A program made the position numbers and the translations under genes. A stretch of DNA of 5,493 nucleotides, from NCBI GenBank assembly GCA_946481465.1, contig CAMLOC010000288.1:1-5493 (forward strand), given 5' to 3'. The notes below the pieces were generated by a model, which was not told the origin of the DNA, ran no database searches, and saw nothing but the letters and a program-made list of their open reading frames with translations. The DNA comes from an uncultured Shinella sp. (GTDB taxonomy: Bacteria > Pseudomonadota > Alphaproteobacteria > Rhizobiales > Rhizobiaceae). Positions 1 through 4,214 of the stretch are shown in pieces (the first letter of the stretch is position 1; each line of letters starts with the position of its first letter).

Positions 1-37
1 GTCCGATTCTCCGAAGCGAAAGCGCGACCACGCGTCG

Positions 38-544
38 TTACAGCCCGAGCGCGGCGCGCACCGCGGCGACCTGTTCCTCGGTCGCCAACGCGATGTCGAC
101 ACGCAGCGCGTCGGAGGGCGGCTCGAGGGCGGCGAGCTGGCTGGGGAGGAGGGAGGGAGGCATGTAGTGGCCGCTCCGCGCGGCGAGGCGGGCCGCGATG
201 AGCCCCGGTGGGCCGTCGAGGTGGATGAGGCGCACGCGATCCGCGTCGCCGCCTTGAAGCGCGCGACGGTGGCTTCGCTTGAGCGCGGAGCAGGCAAGAA
301 CCAGCGGCGTGCCGCCGAGCGTCAGGCGTCGCTCGATCTCGGCGCGCAAAGAGGCGAGCCAAGGCGCGCGGTCTTCGTCCGTCAGCGGCTCGCCGGAGCG
401 CATCTTGGCGATGTTGGCGGAGGGGTGGTGATCGTCCGCGTCGGCGAAATCCCACGCGAGCTCGTCGGCGCGGGCGCGCCCGAGGCGGTTTTTGCCCGCT
501 CCGGAGACGCCCATGACGACGAGCACGACCGGGCGCGCGTTCAC
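38..544 (-). CDS. gntK: Gluconokinase, GntK type, with atypical P-loop
   Basis: This gene encodes a 168-residue protein that should phosphorylate D-gluconate with ATP to 6-phosphogluconate in the cytoplasm. The length is normal for the small P-loop gluconokinases. Visible motifs in order are the P-loop at residues 12-19 (GVSGAGKN), the gluconate-site stretch DADDHHPSANIAKM at 35-48, GEPLTDEDRAPWL at 51-63, CSALKR at 85-90 and GHYMPPSLLPSQ near 126-137. The usual Ser/Thr after the P-loop lysine is replaced by Asn19, which is odd because that hydroxyl normally helps bind Mg2+. I chose the GTG at 544 because it overlaps the stop of the upstream DUF5069 gene (GTGA) and leaves the usual short lead before the P-loop; the Met at residue 11 would leave almost nothing before it. 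Transcription is probably from upstream of the DUF5069 gene. Family assignment is firm; full activity is not certain given Asn19. Confidence 0.92.
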   Translation of the reverse strand: MNARPVVLVVMGVSGAGKNRLGRARADELAWDFADADDHHPSANIAKMRSGEPLTDEDRAPWLASLRAEIERRLTLGGTPLVLACSALKRSHRRALQGGDADRVRLIHLDGPPGLIAARLAARSGHYMPPSLLPSQLAALEPPSDALRVDIALATEEQVAAVRAALGL

Positions 545-1029
545 GGTGAGGCCAGCGCGCGGGTCTCGGCCGGATCGCGGCCCTCGTCGGCGTCGAGGTA
601 GTCGAACATCGTCTCGATGGGACGGCCCTCGAGCTTCGACTCGGCGATGCGTTGGGCGAGGATGGCCGCGCCGGCGTCGCGCCAGCCGCGCTTGGTCAGA
701 AAGGCGTTGAAAATCTCGCACTCCTCGTCGCTGCGCGGCGGATGGCCGACTGAGGCGGCGCGGGCTTCCGTCCAAGCGAGGATGTCCGCGTCGCTCGCGG
801 CCGGGCCGGCCAGCGCGCGGTCGCGAATCTCGGCGTAAGGCACGCGGAGGAAGCGGCACATGCGACCGTCGAAGACGGTGGGTTTGGCGGCGGGTTCGCC
901 GAGGTTTTCGACGTAGTCGGCGGGGAGGGCGCCCCGCGCATGGAGGCGGATCTTGTCGAGCATGCGCCCGAAGTAGACGAGGCGCCCGACGCGGGCGTAG
1001 GGACTGCGAAGACCGGGAATGTGCGGCAT
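541..1029 (-). CDS. DUF5069 domain protein
   Basis: This encodes a 162-residue soluble protein without signal peptide or membrane segment. It matches my memory of the DUF5069 family, which is common in Verrucomicrobiota, Planctomycetota and Acidobacteriota and has no established function. Characteristic stretches are GLRSPYARVGRLVYFGRMLDK at residues 6-26, a CRFLRVPY segment at 58-65, EIFNAFLTKRGWRDAG at 105-120 and FDYLDADEGRDP near 142-153. The Arg/Asp-rich FGRMLDKIR segment and the terminal DADEGR are the most conserved-looking parts. The reading frame opens earlier at TTG 1044, but the ATG at 1029 fits the family start (xxIPGLRSPY) and is preferred; neither has a clear Shine-Dalgarno. Its stop overlaps the start of gluconokinase by 4 bases, suggesting coupled translation. 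It lies 58 bases after the small membrane protein gene, so all three may be one operon. Function remains unknown. Confidence 0.88.
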   Translation of the reverse strand: MPHIPGLRSPYARVGRLVYFGRMLDKIRLHARGALPADYVENLGEPAAKPTVFDGRMCRFLRVPYAEIRDRALAGPAASDADILAWTEARAASVGHPPRSDEECEIFNAFLTKRGWRDAGAAILAQRIAESKLEGRPIETMFDYLDADEGRDPAETRALASP

Positions 1030-1087
1030 GACGCGGCTCAACAAGACGCGGAAGGCGCGGAACGCAAAACCCTTCAGGGACCTCCCT

Positions 1088-1369
1088 TTAGTCGCGCCGC
1101 CAGTAGACCAGCGTGCAAAGCGCCGCGAAGGCGAGCGTCGGGCCGATGAGCCACCATGGGTTGATCGGCACCTGGTAGCGATGGCAGGCCCAGTAGATCG
1201 CGGCGCACTTGATGAGGATCAACAGCCAGCAGACGGAGAGCACCAGTTCCAAGTGGCGGCTTCGCGGCTCCCTCGGGTGGTCGACGTGGAGTTCATGCAC
1301 GAGGTCGGCGTCCGGCGATCCCTCGGGACCGGGTTCGCGACGGGGGAAGCGGTGAAGAAGGGCGAACAT
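1088..1369 (-). CDS. Small two-helix membrane protein, unknown function
   Basis: This encodes a 93-residue hypothetical protein. Residues 1-40 are polar, with a charged His/Arg/Glu-rich stretch (HELHVDHPREPRSRH) and no signal peptide. Two hydrophobic segments follow: about 41-62 (starting ELVLSVCWLLILIK, with a lysine inside) and about 71-90 (WWLIGPTLAFAALCTLVYW), ending in a short basic tail RRD. The likely topology is a hairpin with both ends on the same side of the inner membrane; the Arg residues flanking the segments suggest the cytoplasmic side. The frame is open to 1498, but the upstream extension is Pro/Ser/Arg-rich and would run across the divergent promoter region into the S4 gene, so I start at the ATG at 1369. 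No Shine-Dalgarno is visible. It is first in a possible three-gene set with DUF5069 and gluconokinase. I do not recognise a named family. The clean two-helix pattern makes a real gene likely. Confidence 0.7.
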   Translation of the reverse strand: MFALLHRFPRREPGPEGSPDADLVHELHVDHPREPRSRHLELVLSVCWLLILIKCAAIYWACHRYQVPINPWWLIGPTLAFAALCTLVYWRRD

Positions 1370-1442
1370 AGAGGGCGGCGAGGGAGAAAACCGGCCGCGA
1401 TTAACATTTACCCCGTTCGGCCGGCGGGCGCAATCGGGAGGA
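1370..1442. promoter_or_regulatory. Divergent intergenic region with inverted repeat
   Basis: This 73-base gap separates the minus-strand membrane protein gene from the plus-strand S4 gene, so promoters for both should lie here or just inside the genes. A perfect 7-base inverted repeat, CCGGCCG at 1391-1397 and CGGCCGG at 1418-1424, flanks the only A+T-rich patch (ATTAACATTTA, 1400-1410). That could be a protein-binding site or simply G+C-rich coincidence, since CGGCCG is itself a palindrome. No convincing -35/-10 pair was found on either strand. Confidence 0.35.
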
Positions 1443-1856
1443 GTGGAAAGCCCGCAAAATCGGCCGAAAGACGCTCCCGACGACGCACGCCTCGACAAAT
1501 GGCTTTGGGCCGTGCGCGCCTACAAGACCCGCGCCCTCGCCGCCGAGGCCTGCCGGCTCGGCCGTGTGATGGTGGACGGCCGCGAAGCCAAGCCGGCCGC
1601 CACGGTGCGGGCGGGCCAGGTGATCGAGGCACGCCAAGGGATCGTGGTTCGCCGGCTGGTCGCGCTGGGCGTCCCGCAGGGGCGCCAGGGGCCGGCCAAA
1701 GCCCGCGACTTCGTGCGCGACGAGACGCCGGCGGATGTTTTGGAGGCGGCTAAGCAGCAACGGGTTCAAGCTATAATGGCCGGTGGAGGCGCGCGCCCGA
1801 CGAAGCGAGCCCGCCGAGCCCGCGAGGCGTTGTGGAAAGAGGCGGATGGCATATAA
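1443..1856 (+). CDS. S4-domain RNA-binding protein, Hsp15-like
   Basis: This encodes a 137-residue cytoplasmic protein. An S4 RNA-binding domain spans about residues 15-75: ARLDKWLWAVRAYKTRALAAE at 15-35, ACRLGRVMVDGREAKPA at 36-52 and VRAGQVIEAR at 55-64. The LDKWLW...KTR..A...C..GRV.V.G pattern is that of the Hsp15 (HslR) group, and the basic tail ARPTKRARRAREAL (117-130) resembles the Hsp15 C-terminal RPTK-x-RR element. Hsp15 of E. coli binds free 50S subunits carrying a stalled peptidyl-tRNA and helps recycle them; a similar role here is inferred. The start is a GTG at 1443. A GGGAGGA run at 1436-1442 abuts it, too close for an ordinary Shine-Dalgarno, but no other start precedes the domain. 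The gene diverges from the small membrane protein and is followed by the long leader of the RRM gene, without a clear terminator between them. Confidence 0.9.
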   Translation: MESPQNRPKDAPDDARLDKWLWAVRAYKTRALAAEACRLGRVMVDGREAKPAATVRAGQVIEARQGIVVRRLVALGVPQGRQGPAKARDFVRDETPADVLEAAKQQRVQAIMAGGGARPTKRARRAREALWKEADGI

Positions 1857-2067
1857 AAATTCCCTAAAGGCGGGATCTTATAAAACCTGGGCGCCGCGAT
1901 TATCCTTGCTAATCGGCGGCCGCGCGGTGTGGTGGCGCGCATCGTTAGCGAAACGTTAGATGACAGGAACTGGTGAGTCGTCAGGAGAGTTAGGCTCTAG
2001 TGATGATTTGAAACCCGATGGTCGGGAACGGACTGGCAGAGACGGGTCAGCGACGAATTCAAACATC
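1857..2067 (+). promoter_or_regulatory. Structured leader of the RRM gene
   Basis: This 211-base stretch has no convincing gene and is clearly less G+C-rich than its neighbours (about half G+C by hand count over 1960-2067). Read as plus-strand RNA it offers a run of local stems: 1893-1902 with 1910-1920 (10 pairs, one bulged G, 7-base loop); GATGAC 1959-1964 with GTCGTC 1977-1982 (one G.U); AGAG 1986-1989 with CTCT 1995-1998; CCCGA 2014-2018 with TCGGG 2022-2026; and a long closing helix 2000-2012 with 2058-2069 that reaches the start codon. No Shine-Dalgarno lies just before the ATG at 2068. The structures are seen by hand pairing; a regulatory role is inferred. Leaders of RRM genes are known to carry conserved RNA structures elsewhere, for example the Chlorobi-RRM motif, but I cannot say this one belongs to it. 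An open frame from ATG 1960 runs in phase into the RRM gene. Confidence 0.55.
1893..1920 (+). repeat. Hairpin after the S4 gene
   Basis: GCCG plus CGATTA (1893-1902) pair with TAATCG (1910-1915), a bulged G (1916) and CGGC (1917-1920), around the loop TCCTTGC. That is ten Watson-Crick pairs. No T-run follows, so it is not a standard intrinsic terminator. It could be the first element of the RRM leader, or a transcript-end stabiliser for the S4 gene that stops 37 bases upstream. Confidence 0.6.
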
Positions 2068-2069
2068 AT
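2000..2069 (+). promoter_or_regulatory. Start-codon-sequestering RNA domain
   Basis: TGATG (2001-2005) pairs with CATCA (2064-2068), and TTTGAA (2007-2012) pairs with TTCAAA (2058-2063), with A2006 bulged and a possible extra G2000.U2069 pair. That makes 11 Watson-Crick pairs, mostly A-U, and includes the A and U of the ATG at 2068-2070. The enclosed stretch carries a tight hairpin, CCCGA/TCGGG with loop TGG (2014-2026), and a weaker GACT/GGTC stem (2031-2034 with 2045-2048), giving a multibranch shape. By inference the closed form would hinder initiation, and protein binding, temperature or ribosome activity could shift it. Confidence 0.5.
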
Positions 2070-2457
2070 GAGCAACTCCAAACTCTACGTCGGCAATATG
2101 TCCTTCAAGACCTCCGAGGACGAACTTCGTTCGGCCTTCGGCCAATTCGGTTCCGTCACCGACGTTTACGTCGCCATGGACAAGATGACCGGCCGCCCCC
2201 GCGGCTTCGCGTTCGTCACCATGGGCACCGCCGAGGAGGCCAAGCTGGCCGCCGAGAAGATGAACGGCGCCGACCTCGGCGGCCGCGCCCTCACTGTCAA
2301 TGAGGCCCGTCCCAAGGAAGAGGGCGCTGGTCGCTCCTTCGGCGGCGGCGGCGGTGGCGGCCGTGGCTTCGGCGGTGGCGGCGGCGGCGGTGGCCGCGGC
2401 GGCTTCGGCGGCGGCGAGCGTCGCGGCGGCTTCGGTGGCGGCGATCGCCGGTACTAA
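2068..2457 (+). CDS. RRM RNA-binding protein with glycine-rich tail
   Basis: This encodes a 129-residue protein with one RNA recognition motif at about residues 4-80 and a low-complexity tail at 90-129. RNP2 is LYVGNM (6-11) and RNP1 is RGFAFVTM (45-52), with the aromatic residues Tyr7, Phe47 and Phe49 that stack on RNA. The tail is a run of Gly with interspersed Phe, Arg and Asp (RGF and GGFGGG units, ending GGDRRY), like the RGG-type tails of cyanobacterial Rbp proteins and of similar bacterial proteins. Such proteins bind single-stranded RNA, and several are cold-induced; the target here is unknown. The start at 2068 fits the family (MSNSKLYVGN). The frame stays open back to ATG 1960, but that extension is polar, unlike the family and lies in a structured leader. 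No Shine-Dalgarno is seen. The gene appears monocistronic, with its own leader and terminator. The tail is encoded by imperfect GGC/GGT triplet repeats. Confidence 0.95.
   Translation: MSNSKLYVGNMSFKTSEDELRSAFGQFGSVTDVYVAMDKMTGRPRGFAFVTMGTAEEAKLAAEKMNGADLGGRALTVNEARPKEEGAGRSFGGGGGGGRGFGGGGGGGGRGGFGGGERRGGFGGGDRRY
2338..2450 (+). repeat. GGC/GGT triplet-rich tract in RRM tail
   Basis: The C-terminal coding stretch consists largely of GGC and GGT codons broken by TTC, CGT/CGC and GAG/GAT. The mixture of GGC and GGT means it is not a perfect microsatellite. It could still vary in length by slippage, and its many GG doublets could form weak two-layer quadruplexes in the mRNA. Confidence 0.6.
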
Positions 2458-2469
2458 GCCCTAGGCAAT

Positions 2470-2501
2470 CCGCCTCTGCGGCGCCGACCTTCCCGGTCGG
2501 C
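2470..2501 (+). repeat. Tandem hairpins 3' of the RRM gene
   Basis: CCGC/GCGG (2470-2473 with 2478-2481, loop CTCT) is followed at once by GCCGACC/GGTCGGC (2483-2489 with 2495-2501, loop TTCCC). Both are perfect stems between the RRM stop codon and its terminator. They may protect the 3' end of the mRNA from exonucleases; this role is inferred. Confidence 0.55.
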
Positions 2502-2511
2502 CATAAAATTC

Positions 2512-2553
2512 AAGACGGCGCACCTTTTACGGTGCGCCGTCTTTTTTGTTTTT
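2512..2553 (+). terminator. Intrinsic terminator of the RRM gene
   Basis: AAGACGGCGCACC (2512-2524) and GGTGCGCCGTCTT (2531-2543) form a perfect 13-pair, G+C-rich stem with loop TTTTAC. The T-rich tract TTTTTTGTTTTT follows at 2542-2553. This is a textbook rho-independent terminator placed 54 bases after the RRM stop and 38 bases before the next gene, so the proline-rich gene needs its own promoter. Confidence 0.95.
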
Positions 2554-2591
2554 GAGAACCCCTGCGAAGTCCCCACCGTTCGTTAAACCAC

Positions 2592-4010
2592 ATGAGCGAA
2601 GAGTCCGAGGTCAGTCCCTTGCGCCTGAAGCGGCCCGGCGTCGGCGTTCCGCCTGCCTCCGCAGGCGCCCCGCCGGATTCGCCATTGGCGCCGCCGCCGC
2701 CGCTTGCGCCTCTTTCCCCCCCTCCCGAGCCACCCCTCGCGCCGCTGCCGGGGTTCCCGACGGTTCCCGTTCCCCCGTCCCCACCCGCTTCCGGTCCGGG
2801 GGCGGACCTTGCTCCGGCGGAGCGCCTTAGGCGCCGGCCGAGCTTGGCTTCCGATGGGGCCGCGGCGCCCCACGTTCCCCATTTGGAGCCGCCGTCGGCG
2901 ACCATTCCGCCCGTTCCCGGGCCGATCCCGGCGGCGGAGGCGGCTCCCGCCCCGAGCCCGGTCCCGACGGGAGCGCCTGTTTTCAAGCTCAAGGTCGGGA
3001 CGAAAGCGCCGCCGCCTTCCGCCCCTCCGCTGTTTGCCGAACCGGCTCCGGCCGATGCGCTCCAAGCCATGGACCCGATGGCGGGCGGAGCCCCGCTCAT
3101 GCCTTTGCCCGGCGTGGGACCCGGTCCTGGAGCGCTGATCGGCGGTCCCGCTCCCTCGCCGCCTTTCGTGCCGTTGGCGCCGATTCCTCCGCCTCCGGGC
3201 GCGGCCGGGACGGTTCTTCCGGTGGGCGAGGCCGCCACGCAGTCGCGGGCGCCGATCCATCTGCGCGCCGATGCTCCGGCCGAGGCGCTCGACCCTTCCA
3301 AGTTGCCGCCGCCTCTGCCGGCCCGCGCCGCGAAGGCCGCGGTGGGCCGCAGCCAGGCGAAGCGGGACGCGCTTCTGTTCGGGCTTGTCATCCTTCTCGT
3401 CGTCGGGGGCGGGGCGGGCGCCTATTTTTATTTCACCCGATCCGCCTCCACGCCGGAGCCGACGGTCGCCGGCCCGGCGCCGACCCCGCCGGCGGGGGGC
3501 GCGAAGCAGCCCGCGCCGGAGGCTGGCGGAAAGGAGCCGCCGCGGGTCGACGGCAAGGCGCCAAGCCCCGCGCCTGCGGCGGGCAACGCGAGCCCGGCCG
3601 AGCCGCAGGGGAAACCGCCGGAAAATCCTCCGGCCTTTCCGCCGTCGATCCCTCCCTCCACCGCCGGCACCACGCCGCCGCCGGCCGTCGCTCCCGCGGC
3701 TCCGGTCCCGGGCGTCGCCACGACTCCGGCTCCCGCGACCCCTGCCCCCGCGGGAACGGGGACCCAGGCCGCCCTGCCGGTCGCGGCGCCCCAGGCGAGC
3801 CCTCGCTTCGTGCGCTACGCGGAGTCGATCCGCGTGAGCGGCGTCTTCCAGGGCAGCCCGGCGCGGGCGCTCATCGACGGGCGCCTCGTGCGCCAGGGCG
3901 AGCTGGTCGAGCCGATGCTCGGCATCAAGTTCGCCGACATCGACGTCGAGGCGAAGCAGATCATCCTCGAGGACGCCGCCGGCGCGCGGGTGAGGGTGAA
4001 GTATCTGTGA
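2592..4010 (+). CDS. Proline-rich single-pass membrane protein
   Basis: This encodes a 472-residue hypothetical protein. Residues 1-255 are extremely rich in Pro and Ala (PLAPPPP-like units) with no signal peptide. A basic stretch (AAKAAVGRSQAKRD, to 259) precedes one hydrophobic helix at about 260-281, so the N-terminal part should be cytoplasmic. Residues 284-403 are another Pro/Ala/Gly-rich linker, expected in the periplasm. The last about 67 residues (406-472) look folded: SIRVSGVFQG, ARALIDGRLVRQGELVEPMLGIKF and IILEDAAGARVRVKYL. The pattern of a small beta-rich unit with an [IL]-[ND]-G-x-L-V-x-x-G core recalls the periplasmic domains of GspB/GspC/PilP secretion and pilus proteins; this is a weak resemblance, not an assignment. 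The start ATG at 2592 lies 38 bases after the RRM terminator and lacks a Shine-Dalgarno. The C-rich coding strand produces long spurious open frames on both strands. I am confident the gene is real because of the ordered architecture, but its function is unknown. Confidence 0.85.
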   Translation: MSEESEVSPLRLKRPGVGVPPASAGAPPDSPLAPPPPLAPLSPPPEPPLAPLPGFPTVPVPPSPPASGPGADLAPAERLRRRPSLASDGAAAPHVPHLEPPSATIPPVPGPIPAAEAAPAPSPVPTGAPVFKLKVGTKAPPPSAPPLFAEPAPADALQAMDPMAGGAPLMPLPGVGPGPGALIGGPAPSPPFVPLAPIPPPPGAAGTVLPVGEAATQSRAPIHLRADAPAEALDPSKLPPPLPARAAKAAVGRSQAKRDALLFGLVILLVVGGGAGAYFYFTRSASTPEPTVAGPAPTPPAGGAKQPAPEAGGKEPPRVDGKAPSPAPAAGNASPAEPQGKPPENPPAFPPSIPPSTAGTTPPPAVAPAAPVPGVATTPAPATPAPAGTGTQAALPVAAPQASPRFVRYAESIRVSGVFQGSPARALIDGRLVRQGELVEPMLGIKFADIDVEAKQIILEDAAGARVRVKYL

Positions 4011-4015
4011 TGTGG

Positions 4016-4044
4016 ATACGTCGCCGGGCGGTCCGGCGGCGTGT
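4016..4044 (+). terminator. Possible hairpin terminator without T-run
   Basis: Bases 4016-4027 pair with 4033-4044 around the loop GCGGT, giving 12 pairs of which two are G.U. As minus-strand RNA those two become A-C mismatches, so the stem is better in plus-strand RNA and fits the end of the proline-rich gene, whose stop is at 4008-4010. No T-tract follows (AAACCTGG), so termination may depend on other factors, or the stem may only stabilise the transcript. Confidence 0.45.
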
Positions 4045-4072
4045 AAACCTGGAACCGGCGATAGCCGCGACT

Positions 4073-4191
4073 CATCTCGAGCAACCTGCTGAACATCTGC
4101 CGATCTCGTCGGCCGCTTGACGCACCTTCCAGGTGCGCCTTCGGACCGCCTCGATCACCATCTGCCTTAGCATCTTTGCCCGATCTTTCGT
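4073..4191 (-). pseudogene. Possible remnant of a Fis-type HTH protein
   Basis: Just after the dusB stop, the minus strand reads TKDRAKMLRQMVIEAVRRR and then TWKVRQAADEIG in one frame (4191 to 4099). It continues as RQMFSRLLEM in the next frame (4102 to 4073). Joined, they resemble a Fis-type helix-turn-helix (the HTH_8 pattern: hydrophobic helix, TGW-x-V-x-x-AA-x-x-LG, then IS-R-x-x-L-x-x-LL), lacking about two residues at the turn. The break falls at ATCGGCAG and could be a small deletion between CGGC repeats. In the first frame alone the product is only 33 residues from ATG 4173 to the TGA at 4072-4074. In enterobacteria fis follows dusB, so the position is suggestive. A perfect 7-pair hairpin (4121-4127 with 4131-4137) lies inside. 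Chance similarity in G+C-rich DNA remains possible. Confidence 0.3.
4121..4137. repeat. Perfect 7-pair hairpin between convergent genes
   Basis: CGCACCT (4121-4127) and AGGTGCG (4131-4137) flank TCC. Neither strand shows a following T-run. It lies 78 bases past the dusB stop and 111 bases past the stop of the proline-rich gene, and it overlaps the possible HTH remnant. Confidence 0.45.
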
Positions 4192-4214
4192 CGGGGCTAT
4201 CGCCGGATCCAGGG

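Noticed and set aside
1..37. Terminator after gluconokinase
   Set aside because: Only short 3-4 base stems can be formed in the visible 37 bases and there is no T-run.
1076..1088. AGGGA/TCCCT palindrome between the membrane protein and DUF5069 genes
   Set aside because: The loop would be two bases, too small for an RNA hairpin, and there is no T-run.
1019..1753. Plus-strand open frame of 244 codons
   Set aside because: It crosses the DUF5069 start, the membrane protein gene and most of the S4 gene in another frame; the sequence is Arg/Gly-rich without domains.
1772..1777. TATAAT, a perfect -10 hexamer inside the S4 gene
   Set aside because: No -35-like sequence lies 16-18 bases upstream, and it is within a coding region.
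1879..1884. TATAAA as a -10 element for the RRM gene
   Set aside because: It is possible, but no matching -35 element was found, so it is not listed as a promoter.
2000..2016. TGATGA...GAAAC resembling part of a hammerhead ribozyme core
   Set aside because: The stem between the two core parts and the cleavage-site helix are missing.
2510..3391. Long minus-strand open frame (293 codons) opposite the proline-rich gene
   Set aside because: It is Gly/Ala/Arg low-complexity, the expected complement of proline codons, and has no recognisable domain.
4121..4137. Similarity of this hairpin to the RRM terminator stem (shared CGCACC/GGTGCG)
   Set aside because: Only six bases per arm are shared and the flanks differ, so I do not treat it as a dispersed repeat.
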